A DNA stretch of 64,000 nt, taken from the NCBI RefSeq assembly GCF_000283155.1, contig NW_004454225.1, forward strand, positions 5,909,232 through 5,973,231, in the 5' to 3' direction. Shown in pieces: positions 41,996-53,680 of this stretch. The notes beneath the pieces are model-generated. The model made no database searches. It saw only the letters and a list, made by a program, of their open reading frames with translations, and had not been told where the DNA came from. The position numbers and the translations under genes were made by a program. This DNA comes from Ceratotherium simum simum (lineage: Eukaryota > Chordata > Mammalia > Perissodactyla > Rhinocerotidae). Within the stretch, counting starts at the first letter, position 1. Each line of letters opens with the position of its first letter.

Positions 41996-44527
41996 ATGCA
42001 GCCTGGATATGATTTGCTTTCCCCAGCTGAGTGCCCCATGCTGGCTTTTCCTGAGGACCACGCAGGGGATGAGGCAGGTGAAGTCGCCCTGCGTTCTGTC
42101 ACGTGTCCCTGCCCAGACGGAAGGTCCTGTCAGACCGTCTCCAGACTCCTGTTCATCCCGGACTCTTGAGTCTCAGTGTTTGGTTCCCATGTACCGGAAC
42201 ATTCAGCAGAGCCCCAGAGGACGCCCTGGCCCGCTGGTGGAGGGCGTGGGCGCTCTGGCTGGATGCGCTGAGGGAGACCATGCGGGCCGGTGCTGCAGCC
42301 ACGGCACCAGGTGTTCGTCACTTAAATGCGTGTGTCGTTAGGGACACTGAGGCCAAGAGGGGCAGTGTGTTCTCTAGAGGGTAATAGCAGTGTTAACAAG
42401 ACCGGTGGCTAGTTTCTGGTCGCTGCTCCAGCAAATTACGGCAAACCTAGTGGCTTAAAACAGCACAGAACCACCGTCTTGCAGGCTGGAGGGCAGAAGT
42501 CCAAAATGGGTCTCCCTGGGCTGAAATCAGGGTGTCAGCAGGGCTGGCTCCTTCTGGAGGCTCTCGGGGAGAATCCGTTTCCTTGCCTTTCAGCTTCCAG
42601 AGGCGCCCACGTTCCTTGGCTGATGGCCCCGCCCTGTGTTTTCAAAGCCAGCAGCGCAGCCTCTTCCCTTCTCCCTCGACTCTGTGTCTCTGCTGTCTTT
42701 TACGGGCCCTGGTGATTACACTGGGCCCCCTGGACAATCCTGGCTAATCTCCTTATTTTAAGATCAGCTGATCGGCAACCTCAATTCTATCTGCAACCTT
42801 AATTCCCCTTGCCGTGTTACATAACATTTTCACAGCTTCCAGGAATTAGAACATCTCTGGGGGGCCGTTATGCTGCCTAACACACCTAGTATCTCTCAAA
42901 GTAATATTTTCAGGATATATACTTAATTAGTCACATGTGGCAAAATTTTTTAAAAAGTTAAACTTCCTTTGAATTCTTCATAAAATGGTGCCATATAAAA
43001 ACGTGCAGGGTTGCAGATGACGCCCCGTAGGCCTTAGCTAGAGTGCCTTACCACTGGATTTTTTCCCTCTCCCAGCTGGGGCTGGGTCCCCATCACTCTC
43101 AGTCCGCCCCCAACCTGTTGTCTGTGCCTTTACCAAGTGAGCTTGGGGTTCCAGGAGCAGCTGGAGTCCAAGGACCTATGTCGTCCGAGGGCTGAGCTCT
43201 CAGGCCCCCCAAGAACTGTCTCCCCCTCACTGCCTGCATGAACCACTGGGATTTTACAGAGAGTATGTAAGAAACAGTTTGACCTTTCTGAATAGTTGGG
43301 AACGTGGGGAAATATACTTTTTTCCCCTGAATTGTCTTACTGTTTACAGTTTCACATTTATGCCTTTGGCAAAATAAGAAACCCACATTATAGCAGTGTC
43401 ATGTTCAGAATGTAAATTAAAAACAGTAAAATCCAAATAATACAAACTCGCAGACACCACGACCTTTGAGAATTCATCTGCTACGTCAATGGAGAAACCA
43501 AAGGAGTCGTTTTTGAAAAGGTCTGTGTTTAATCCAGCAAGGCCGGGTCACCCGGGTCTCTGTGTGAGCTCCTTAATTACAGCCCCCGGTCCAGCTGTCC
43601 ACAGTGTGGATGAGATGTGTTCCATTCGCAACACGCTCCACGGCCTGCTCCTTCGCGAGGTGAAGTGAAAACAGCGGAGGCACCGAGTGAAATGAGAAAC
43701 CTGCTCATTCTCAGCTGGTGTTCAGTGGGCAGCCTGGAGCACAAAGCCAGAAGCACTTCACAACGTGCTTTCCACGAAAGACGAGAAACCAGCAAGTTCA
43801 TTGTGGGAAGCAATTTTTCATAGCTGCTATTTAGGGTGTCAGATGTGATAGAGAGGAGACATGAAAAGCACAACAAATTCCTCCACAAAGCACCGCCCTG
43901 CCTCAATGAGTCTTTGCATCTTAATTCTACTCCCATTTTTCTCTGAATACCTGAGCGTTCAGGACTGGAACAGAGCTTGGTATTTGTGTAATTAACCTTT
44001 TGCAATGAATGAATGGGCCATGAAGCTAGCTTCTTTTGCCCTGCTGGAAACCTGCCGGCTCAGTCCTCTTCCGCCTGTAGCAGGGAGCCGACGTCAGTGG
44101 ACCTGATTTTCACGATGCTTATGGAAGAAAAGCCCACCGTGATGGAGCGCGTCCTCCGTGATCATGAACTTGTGGTGGTCTGTGTACACACACTGTATGA
44201 CCTTTTACTCACCAAGCAGTGCCATGAGCCACGTGTGTACCCGGCTGCTGTCTGCAAGTCTTATGGTCCAGCTGGGGACAGGCTGTTCTGCCAAAGGCTA
44301 TAGTTACTGGCACAAAGGATAGTCAAGTAGGCCACACTGATAAAGATATGCCACCAGCCTCATCAGGTCACATCTCCCCTCAGCCTGACCTCCGAGAGGG
44401 CCCTTCACTCTGACATCCTCCCCACACCCTGCAGCCCCTTAGGCTAAGAGTTCTCTTTAATTCATGAATTTGCTTTTTTTGGTAAAGATCAGATAAGCTT
44501 ATCTTTAGGACAATCAGATGTGCTCAA
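41996..44527. other. SAMM50-PARVB intergenic region
   Basis: No gene is recognised. It contains one reversed MaLR-type LTR (42412..42884). The sequence from 42890 to 44000 is AT-richer and looks unique. Confidence 0.6.
42412..42884 (-). mobile_element. Solo MaLR-type (MLT1-like) LTR
   Basis: On the + strand: gctgctccagcaaattacgg, gtggcttaaaacagcacaga, cagaagtccaaaatgggtc, then cctcaattctatctgcaacc and ttatgctgcctaac. It is an old LTR without attached internal genes. The ends are approximate. Confidence 0.7.
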
Positions 44528-44561
44528 ATGCACCATGTTTAAAGATCACCCAAGAGGAGAG
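44528..44561 (+). CDS. PARVB: Candidate distal first coding exon of PARVB (long isoform)
   Basis: PARVB (beta-parvin) is a focal-adhesion adaptor that binds ILK and actin; it follows SAMM50 in mammals. From memory, the human long isoform begins MHHVFKDHQRGE. Here the ATG at 44528 reads Met-His-His-Val and then a TAA. An ATG at 44535 in another frame reads MFKDHPRGE and reaches a possible but weak donor, GAG|gtttcc, at 44561/44562. The order of residues and the position about 2.5 kb after SAMM50 fit. The upstream ATG looks to have lost its frame by a 2-base difference. Without a transcript or the next exon this is tentative. Confidence 0.3.
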
Positions 44562-45463
44562 GTTTCCTTAGTCTAGAGAACACAAACTGGAGAATTGCAT
44601 CTTAAATGAAATGAAATGTTTAAAATCAGGCAGCTGTACTCAAAATTCAAATTTCTAGCTTCTCTTAAACAGTGGGATCTGACAACAGAAGTCTTCATTC
44701 CTACCCGCTACGGAGGGCTGGAGCTGGGAGGTGGTGTTCCTTTAGCCCGAGTCTACACCCAACCCCCCGCACGCAGGGGCCTCTCTGGCTCATCTCTCTC
44801 TCATCTACACTGTTCCTGCTTGTGACCAACCAGAAGCGGAAGCATCTGATCATGTCCGAGGAGGAGGCAAGTTTTGGAGGGACGGCTGTCAGAAGGTGGA
44901 CGAACAGTGAGCCCTGGGTTGGGAGCCGGGCTCTGGTTCTGTGGACTGTTTACCAAACCCACTCACTTCTCTCCTCTGGGCCTCAGTGTGTCTTCTGTCA
45001 AAGGAGAGGATTCTGGGTTTAGCACCTTCCAGCAGTGGCTTCCACAGTCCTGGTGGATGCTGCCTATGGGTCTTCTGAGGCTTTGTGCCCCCAAGGTAAA
45101 TGCTAGCTAGCTGCTAACACCGTAGATTGTGTCTTGCCTGGTTTTGAACGTCAGATTCAGGGAGTCCAGTGTAGGTACTTCTTTGTGATTCAGACTGGAC
45201 TGGAATCCCCGCTCTGTCACTAACTAGGTACAGCATTCTCTGAACCAGTTATGATGCTCTCACCAGAAATTTGCTCTCAAACCATCAGTGCCGATTCACA
45301 AAATATTAACATAGTTGATGGTCTCCACAACATAACTGCTCACTAGATAGCTTTAAAGCTTGTTTACAATATCCAGCATTGAACCCCAGGAACAATAACT
45401 ACATATAAATTCTTTTGCCTCCTTATTGATCTTTTACTGATTTCCTCAGATGATTATATATAA

Positions 45464-47084
45464 CAGCAGTTCTCAAACTGCTGTTGGTCTCAGGACTCCT
45501 GAGCACTGTCAAAAATTATCAAGGATCCCCAAAGAGCTTTTGTTTATGTGAGTTGGTACTCATAACTTACCATATTGGAAATTAAAACTGAGAATTTTAA
45601 AAAATACTAATGCATTTAAAAATAACAAACTCATTACTTGCTAACATAAGTAACCTTTTATGAAAAATGTATTTCCAAAAAAATATATAGTGAAAAGAGA
45701 GGCATTGTTTTGCAATTTTGCAAACCTCTTTTTTTTTTTTAATAATTTCATTTATTTGTTAATTTTTTCCCCCAAAGCCCCAGTAGATAGTTGTATGTCA
45801 TACCTGCACATCCTTCTAGTTGCTGTATGTGGGACGTGGCCTCAGCATGGCCGGAGAAGCGGTGCGTCGGTGCGCGCCCGAGATCCGAACCCGGGCCGCC
45901 AGCAGCGGAGCGCGCGCACTTAACCGCTAAGCCACGGGGCCGGCCCTGCAAATCTCTTTAACACCTGTCTGCAAAAACAGGTGGATTCTCACCTCTACTT
46001 CTGCTTTCCATTTGTTGATGTTGAAGTTGTTTGAACTATGTGAAGAAACACGTCAATGTGTGTTTGGAAAAGAGAAGAGTATTTTAATAGCCTTTTCAGA
46101 TACTGAATATCCTTTGATACCTCACCAGAACTCCACAAGAGGTGGTGTTTTAAAAGTTAGTTGCAGTGTGGGATCTGAAACCTTAGCCATGACTTTTTCA
46201 CACTGTTACACTGAATCCACTGGTCCACCTGGCGCTGTGACTGGTCTTTCACTCAGGCGTGGTTTTGTAACATCATACGTTCGTCATCTGGGAAATACTG
46301 GTTCCCTGAACTATGCAGATCTTCCGGATGCTGACACACATCAGGATTATGCAAAATAAAAGAGATCACATTCATTCTTATCACCACTGATCTCATCAGA
46401 AAAGCTTCAAGTATTGGGAAGCTGCCAGCCTCATGGGGGTAGATACAAGTTTCCCGAAATTCCAATTTTCGCTTGAAAGTTGACATTTTATCATTGGCAG
46501 CAAATACTGTCAGTTGCTGTCCTCGAAGCTCACTCCTCCATTTTCAAGGAAATGTCTGCCAGATACTCAAGCCTGAATATCCATAGTTTGTCAGTCGTTC
46601 CTTCGAGTAAAAATGATTGATGTTCCATGAGAAGAGCGGTGGGTTCCGCTCTGAACTCAGCCACACCGTGCTTTTCTCTGAGACGCACGTGCCTCCCCGT
46701 GCAGCAGAAGTGCTCCGTGTGCTTCCCATGTCGTCACACAGGTGTCGAGAGGGCTGAGATTTCATGACGTTGATCACTTCTGCTTCCCTGAGGACGTTCT
46801 TCAGTGAGCCGGCATCTCCGTTTTAGATGCGGGGTGCACGGTGCACAGCGTGCACGGGGGTGACGGCCACAGCGACCACTAGGACGGTTTGCTGCTCTGC
46901 CCTCCTCCGTGCTAAGGCACCGGCACGTTTACCCACTGTCACGTTTGCATCACGAGTGCAAGTGTCACCCCAGTGAACTAAGTCACTAAGTAATGTAGTA
47001 TTATAAAAACTGTTTTGACCTTGCAGACCCCCTGAAAGAGTCAGGGACCCCCAGGGGCCCACGGCCGCACTTTGAGAACCACTG
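45464..47084 (+). mobile_element. hAT-type DNA transposon fossil with terminal inverted repeats
   Basis: It starts CAGCAGTTCTCAAACTG and ends with the inverted form cactttgagaaccactg, typical of hAT (Charlie-like) elements. It is flanked by 8-base repeats atatataa (45456..45463) and atctatca (47085..47092), 6 of 8 identical, as expected for hAT. The interior (ggatccccaaagagctttt..aatagccttttcagatactg) matches a non-autonomous mammalian family whose name I cannot fix. No transposase frame remains. An ERE-like SINE is nested inside. Confidence 0.8.
45731..45946 (-). mobile_element. ERE-like SINE nested in the hAT element, no tail modules
   Basis: Reverse copy with a T/A-rich end, then cccaaagccccagtagatag, the full middle module, and a head with gatccgaacccgggccgcc, ending ggccggccc. 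The direct repeats are tgcaaacctctt (45719..45730) and tgcaaatctctt (45947..45958). Confidence 0.93.
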
Positions 47085-47269
47085 ATCTATCATCACCTAA
47101 AGCAGATAATCTCAGGCTGTGGGGTGCTCCCCAGATAGTATTCTGACACCTGCACTGCACCTCATTGCGAGAGAGCCGATGACAGGAGAGGCTGTGTGTG
47201 GACCGAATGAGGAGGGACTCCCTCTTTGCTGAGGGACAAGCTGGGAGTCGAAAATTCTCTTTTTGTTAC

Positions 47270-47390
47270 CAGATGTAAATCATATTCACCTCCCTGCCCT
47301 CGGATTCCTCTTCTGTGAAATGGGGCTGATGGGACATGTGCAGCAGGAAGTGTGTGGAAAGGGCCTGGCGCACAGTAGAGCTGACAGTGG
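47270..47390 (-). repeat. MIR-like SINE fragment
   Basis: The + strand shows cggattcctcttctgtgaaa, tggggctgatgggacatg and gggcctggcgcacagtagag, a reversed MIR. Confidence 0.6.
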
Positions 47391-47849
47391 TGGCCGCGTG
47401 GGGGGCGGCGTGGGAGCGGCTGGGGGCCAGGGTCTGGGGGAGTATGAGGGTGATACGGTCTGCGAGGGCCAGGTGGGCCCCGCCGTGGATTGTAAATACG
47501 ACCAGAGGACAGTGTCACCGGGGGAGAAGTGTGAGTCTCTCCCGCGTTGGTGTCCCCTGGGAGTGCTGGAGAGAGGAAAGATGGGAATACGTTGGAATGA
47601 ACGGAGGCACGCTCCACATTCACACAATTTCCGTTTGAGACGTGACGTGTGGAAGGCTGTCACAACACTGCCTCATGGGGTCAAACCAGCCGTCTTGTTT
47701 TTAAGAAGGAAGAATGCTTTGCCCGGGTGGGGCTAACGGTCATCCGGGACACCTTGTCCCCACGCCTGAGCTGTGACTTTATACGTGGCGTTTTCCTGAC
47801 AAGTAAATTACTGGACTCCTTTGCCAAATCATTAGACAACTTTTAAGAA

Positions 47850-48420
47850 CAAAAGACGCTCACACAAAGGGAGATTCAGCATTATCTTGCTCGGAAAATA
47901 AACAGTAATCATTTTTGGAAAGAAAGCACATCCTCTGAATTTGGACCAACTGTGAAAATTACAGCCTCCCTCCTCCATTTTTTTTTCCTCCTTCTCGATC
48001 AATCAGTTTCTAATGGAGGAAGCATTTCCTACATTTGTCTCTAGATAGATGTGCTGGTCAATTAATGTGTTCCGACTTCGCCTGGTTGAGATAATAGCAG
48101 CCTGGGCCCATCCATCACTGTGAAATGGAAGGTGACCTCCCTAGATTGAGTCAGAGACCCAAATAACAATTGCTTCGATCTTATTTCATATCCAGAAATT
48201 ACCGCTCATCTAAACGTAATTTCCCTGAAATACTAAGTGGGCAGAGCTACTGCAAGAAATATTAGAACATAATAGACCACGGTGTAGCCCTGACATTGAA
48301 CGTGGACGGATGACAGCTGACATGCTGCCCTTAACAAGAGGAAGTGTGAAATAAGTGGGATGGAATTTCCTGAGACATTACCGTAGCTGGTAAAGGTTAA
48401 ATATGATTCATACTAACTTT
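47850..48420. other. AT-rich unique segment
   Basis: No repeat signature and no open frame of note. CpG-poor and rich in short homeodomain-like words (TCAATTAATG, ataacaattg). It could be conserved non-coding sequence, but this cannot be judged from one genome. Confidence 0.25.
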
Positions 48421-48939
48421 CATCCCAAGAAATGAACTGAGCGCCGATAGGAACAGTGGCAGCAGCCACGCCAGGAAGAACCACCTCCAGCCTGACCCGT
48501 TCTTTCCATCTGGACAACCTCAGTCCTGCCGGGGCCTCATCGTTTCCATCTGTCTGAACACGGCCTCCTCCCGGCTCTTCCGGGCGCGGGAACAGGAAAC
48601 TGTCTGGGAAGAGCATGTGCTTCGGAGTCAGAGCTGGCCTTGAGTTCTCACTTCCTTTGCTCGTTTACTCGTTTGCTCCACACACACGTGCAAGGCGCTG
48701 GGCTGTGTGCAGGGCACGGTGCACGGGCCTGCTCCCCATAATCTCAGAGTAGGGTCTGCCGGCCCTGTTTCCCCCCAGAGGCCCCCTTCCCGCCAGTCTG
48801 TCCAAATGCCCTTTAGCTGCCGGCTGCTGGGCCGTGCTTCTGCAGGGCATGTCTTCCCCTCCCTCACAGCCAGCTCCTCCTCAGCCCCGTCGTCACCTCC
48901 TGGGGGAAGCCTGCGCTGGCTCTGCACTGGGTCTCAGAG

Positions 48940-49145
48940 GCCCAGCAAGGTGCTGGGGGAATATGTTGATCCTCGTCTGGGGTGTCAGGAAAGGCTTCTC
49001 TGAAGAAGGGACACTCAAACCGAGATCTGAAGAATTAACTCAGTAAGCCAGCGGGTGAGGAGGTGAAGGGAACAGCATTCTAGGAAGAGGCAACAGCAAG
49101 TGCAAAGGCCTCAGGTGGAAAGTAGTTGGGCCTGTTCTAGGAACG
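48940..49145 (-). repeat. L2-like LINE fragment
   Basis: The + strand reads aaaggcttctctgaagaagg, gacactcaaaccgagatctg, agcattctaggaagaggcaa and cagcaagtgcaaaggcct, typical of reversed L2. Confidence 0.65.
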
Positions 49146-49493
49146 GAAGTAGGTCAGGGTTCTCCAGAGAAACAGAATCAATAGGAGATATACGTATCTA
49201 GAAGGACATTTATTGTGAGGAATAGGCTCACTCGATTGTGGAGGCTGAGAAGTCCCACAATCTGCCGTCTGCAAGCTGGAGACTCAGGAAAACTAGTGGT
49301 GTAATTCAGTTCAGATCCAAAGGCCTGAGAACCAGGGGAGCCAATGGTGTAAATCCAAGCTGGAGGGCAGCAGAAGAGATGTCCCGGCTCCGGCAGTGAG
49401 GCAGGAAAAAAGGGACGACTTCCTCCTTCCTCTACCTTTTGTTCTGTTCAGGTCCTCAACAGATTGGATGACGCCCACACATTGGAGTCTGTC

Positions 49494-49494
49494 C

Positions 49495-49525
<31 letters not shown>

Positions 49526-50050
49526 CCATCTACCTATCTATCATCTATCTATCTATCTATCATCTATCTCTATCTATCTCTATATCTATCTATCNNNNNN
49601 NNNNNNNNNNNNNNNNNNNNNNNNNNNNNNNNNNNNNNNNNNNNNNNNNNNNNNNNNNNNNNNNNNNNNNNNNNNNNNNNNNNNNNNNNNNNNNNNNNNN
49701 NNNNNNNNNNNNNNNNNNNNNNNNNNNNNNNNNNNNNNNNNNNNNNNNNNNNNNNNNNNNNNNNNNNNNNNNNNNNNNNNNNNNNNNNNNNNNNNNNNNN
49801 NNNNCTATCTATCTATCTATCTATCATCTACCTATCTATCATCTATCTATCTATCTATCTATCATCTATCTCTATCTATCTCTATATCTATCTATCTATA
49901 TCTATCTATCTATCTATCTATCTATCATCTACCTATCTATCATCTATCTGTCTATCTATGTATCTATCATCTATCTCTATCTATCTCTATATCTATCTAT
50001 CTATCATCTATCTATCTATCATCTATCTCTATCTATCTATCATCTATCGT
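49494..50050. repeat. (TCTA)n / (ATCT)n compound microsatellite
   Basis: Tetranucleotide array with TCTATC, CATCTATC and CTCTATC variants on both sides of an unsequenced gap. A higher-order pattern (catctacctatctatcatc) recurs. Long open frames here only reflect the repeat. Confidence 0.97.
49595..49804. other. Assembly gap (210 N)
   Basis: Run of N inside the TCTA array. The true array length is unknown. Confidence 1.
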
Positions 50051-50697
50051 CTGTCTCCTGTTGGTTCTGTTTCTCTGGAAGCCCCTATTGATACTCAGTC
50101 CTTCCCCACCCTTGGGGTCTGGAAAAGGACTTATCTCTTTGCATGTCATTCTCTGGTCAGAGAAAATAGGTAAATAAGTTCCTTCTTTTCTGGCCTGGAG
50201 TAACCAAGAAGACACCAAACTAGGTGATTGCCGAGGACAGCCACATCAGTCACCAAGTGGCAGAGCCAAAGGCACAGAAAAGGGAAAATGCGTCTAGGGC
50301 CTCGAATGCCCCCTGCCCGCCGCAGGTGCCCGGACAACCGGCGGGCTCTTCCGTTTGCTGCAGGAAGTGGTGAAGGTGACCCCGTCCGACCTTGCACGGC
50401 GGCTCTTTCGGGCTCCCCTCTCTTTCCCCTTGGTGAGCTTACACGGCCCCTGTCTTCTGACTCAGCCTGAACAGGCAAATGAGTTAAGAACCTGAAATAC
50501 ATTTTAAGGAAAATTGGGAACCATTGATCCACAGGGGTTCTAAAAATAGCCGATTGATTGGAAAATGTGGTTGGGAAACTGCCGCTTACGCAGCCTCCCC
50601 AGCTGACCTCCTTACGAGCTTTGAAGACTCTGAACATCTTTATTTTGCAGTAGAGGTGGAAAAAATACAACAGCTCTTTAAAAATCAATGATGATTT

Positions 50698-51060
50698 CTG
50701 TTAATAAACTTTCCATTTTATAGTTTTAGATCTACAGGATTTTGAAAATAGTGCAGAGAGTTCCCCTCCACCCCCCACCCAGTTTCTCCTGTTATTAACA
50801 TCTTACATGAGCCTGGGAACATTGGTCACCCTTAGTGAACCCGTATTAATACATTGTTACGAACTACGGTCTGTATTTACTCAGCTTTCCTTTGTCACCT
50901 CGTCTCCTTTTCTGCTCCAGGACCCCACGTGTCATTTAGTCGTCATGTCTCCTCAGCTCCTCCTGGCTGGGATAGTTTCTCAGACTTTCCTTGTTTTTGA
51001 CGACCCCGACAACTTTGGGGACGACTGGTCAGGTATTTTGTGGAATGTCCGTTAACTGGA
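50698..51060 (-). repeat. L1-like LINE 3' UTR fragment
   Basis: The + strand reads gttttagatctacaggattt, gtgcagagagttcccctcc, gttattaacatcttacatga and tgtcatttagtcgtcatgtc. This resembles a reversed L1 3' region and parallels the insert at 30740. Confidence 0.6.
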
Positions 51061-52320
51061 GTTTGTCTGGTGTTCTTCTCATGAGAACGTGAGAATGTGT
51101 GTGGAGTTATGGGCTTTGGGAGGAAGACCACTGAGATAAAGGGTCCTTCTCGTCCCGTCCCATCAGGGCACGTGCTGTCAACGTGACTGATCCCTGTGGT
51201 GTGGACCTTGGTTACCTGGAGGATGTGTGTTTGTCAGGCAGGTTTCATAAAAAAAAAAATTGTTTTAAAAGAAAAACTTGGATGAAATGGGAAAGACGTG
51301 TATTCTTTAGTGACTTAAGTCTGATCTGATCTTGATGTTTCTCCTAAGATGTGTACATGAAAATCTATAGCTTATATTCTCTGTGAAAGAGACGAAAGTG
51401 CACAGACAACCTGGAAAAGAAGCACAATCTGTTGGAACAGCAAACAGAGCTGAGAGGCTTGGCAATGCCAGGAATAAAAGTGGCTCCTTCGTCGACTTTG
51501 CCTCCAGAGTTGACAGCTCCCAAACAGGGCTGCTGGTGCCTGTCAGAGCCTGGATGATTCCAGAAGGCCACAGTGATGGGAGCTGAAGTTAGCAATTCTC
51601 TTGCAAGTTCCTGAGGACTTCATGGGGAAATGAAAAATGTAGCTCTGAAATTAATAAGGTACAACTTGACACACAAGCAAAAGGCTTCAGGATAAGGCAT
51701 ATTCCACATTCTGTACAGGTGCCCACGTGTACAGTCCAGCCATGAACGTAACCTCTGTTAGCACCAGGTGTCTCTAAGGGGCCCTGCTAGAGAGTGTCAG
51801 CTTCTACTTAAAACACAGTTCTCTCAAAGATTCTGGATTAGTATTTCCAAATAATTGGTAGCAGGATTAAAGAAAGATCAAGCATTTAAAAATGCTTTTA
51901 TTTCCCCAAGGAGAATGACTATTCTTATATTAAAATCTGCAACAGTTTGTTAAAAGAGCAAAAAGTTGCCAGGAAACATTATTCTTTTGTTGATATTCTT
52001 TAACCATTTAAAAATGTGAAAACTATCCTCAGCTCTCGGACAGTACAAAACAGGCAGCAGGCCGGATTTCAGTGGTGGGCGCAGTGTGCAGACCCCCGAG
52101 GTTTGTGAGTCTGGAGCCCAGGGGCTAGTTCTGGACTGGAGGTGTGAATGTGGGTATCATCAGCATCAACTGGGTTTAAATCCACATCCCTGCTCTTCCC
52201 TGAGGATGTGATAACCTGCCATTGTTCTAGTTGTTTGTGTTTCATCTTCTGTCGCCTAGAACGTAAGCTCCATGTGAGCAGCACTTTGATACGTTTGTTG
52301 AACAAATGAACGAATGAAGG

Positions 52321-52490
52321 GATGGACGGGTGGATGGGTGGATGGGTAGATGGGTGGGTGGATGGATGGATGGGTGGATGGGTGGATGGGTGGGTGGATG
52401 GGTGGATGGGTGGATGGGTGGATGGGTGGATGGATGGGTGGATGGGTGGATGGGTGAATGGATGGGTGGATGGATGGGTGGATGGGTGAG
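52321..52490. repeat. (GGTGGATG)n minisatellite
   Basis: Array of GGATGGGT and GGTGGATG units with few variants. It directly follows a LINE-like tail (ttgaacaaatgaacgaatga), so it probably grew from that tail. The His/Pro/Thr-rich open frame on the reverse strand is an artefact. Confidence 0.95.
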
Positions 52491-52559
52491 TAAATGAAGT
52501 AAACATTCAGTTGCTACCCAGGGTTATAACTGCTATACCAGAAGTACATCCAGGGAATG

Positions 52560-52960
52560 GAGAGATACCATGGAGGAAATGACCAGCAGGGCCTGGGACG
52601 GAGTCAGGTGGGAGAAGTGACCTGAAGTGGGGTTCCCAGGACAAGAGGATGCCTACCAGCCAGGCAAGGCCTGGGGGGTTTGCAGATGGCTTGTTTGGGA
52701 AAACTATGAATTGATGTGGGTGGTGGGAGGCAAAGTTGGAGGCTTAAGAGACAAGACCATGAAGGGCCTTGTCCTCCAGGCCAAGGAGAGACTGGCGGGC
52801 CTTAGGAAGCCTTTGAGAAATCAAGTCAGGGAGGGCCGGGATCAGATTTGGGTTTCACTGTTGGCAGATCCTTGCCTTGGTCCAGGAAACAGATGTTGGG
52901 GTGTGAACTCAGGCTTACAGCAGACAGCTGGATAAGAGAGACGTTGAGAAGACAGAAGCA
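52560..52960 (-). repeat. L2-like LINE fragment
   Basis: The + strand has gacaagaccatgaagggcc, ttgtcctccaggccaagg, aagcctttgagaaatcaagt and cgggatcagatttgggttt. These are reversed L2 ORF2 features. Confidence 0.6.
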
Positions 52961-53680
52961 ACGAGGCTCAGAACATGGCCGCAGGTCTGGGAGAGGAGGA
53001 GCCTCTGGGGCCCCCATATCCCCAGCCGGCCAACTGGCTGAGTTCACTAAGTATGGCAGACCTCAGTGCCATCCCCCAAATGTGTGTGGTCTCTTTTGGG
53101 GTGCACCTCTCTACTCCTTTGGGGTTGGTTGTGGGCAGAACCCGACGTGAGGAGAGTGCAGACCCTCCATAGGATGATTTAAAGCCGGTGTGCGGTCTGC
53201 TTTCCCTCTGCTCTGGGGACCCGCACCTCTCCAGATGTCAGCCAGGCCCTGGAGGGGGACCAGGAGCCCAGCTGCACAACCTTGGACGGACATGAAGGAT
53301 TAGCAAGAAATACACCTGGTGTCTTCAGCCGCTGAGCGCTGGGGTCCTTCGTCAGCCCAGCTTGACCCAGCCTATCCCGATTGGCACATCAGGGCGAGGG
53401 CTAGAGGAGGAAGGGGCTTTGTGGGAAGATGCTGCGTGAAGTTTCAGGCTTAGGGGTGTGGCCCTGAGGACAGTGTCTGGGCTGGGGATGCAGATTTGGG
53501 GTCACGAGCACAAAGGGGCTTTGAGAACCTGGGGATGAGTGAGAGCACCCTGGGGGCATGCGAGGGGGAGGAGGACTCCCGGGGAAGCCCCCAGGTGGAC
53601 GGGGCGGCCGAGGAGGCTATGCCCTCTCGCAGGGAGAGGCTACGCCACAGAGGCCAAGGAGCAGCGTCCGAGGAGAGTGC

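Larger units (their letters stand above)
49155..50084. mobile_element. Inverted-repeat-bounded element hosting a TCTA microsatellite
   Basis: The left end ggttctccagagaaacagaa is matched near the right end (50055..50084) by its inverted form ttctgtttctctgg, giving terminal inverted repeats of roughly 27 bases. The interior has ttgtgaggaataggctcact and acagattggatgacgcccac, familiar from an old mammalian repeat I cannot name. Much of the interior is replaced by the TCTA array and the N gap. Confidence 0.55.

Noticed and set aside
46012..46359. 115-residue open frame as transposase remnant
   Set aside because: It lies in the interior of a non-autonomous hAT element. No transposase motif (such as the hAT dimerisation region) is visible.
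49396..50177. Ile/Tyr/Leu/Ser-repeat proteins
   Set aside because: Translation of the TCTA microsatellite and of N bases.
52069..52506. His-Pro-Ser/Thr-repeat protein on the reverse strand
   Set aside because: Translation of the GGTGGATG minisatellite.
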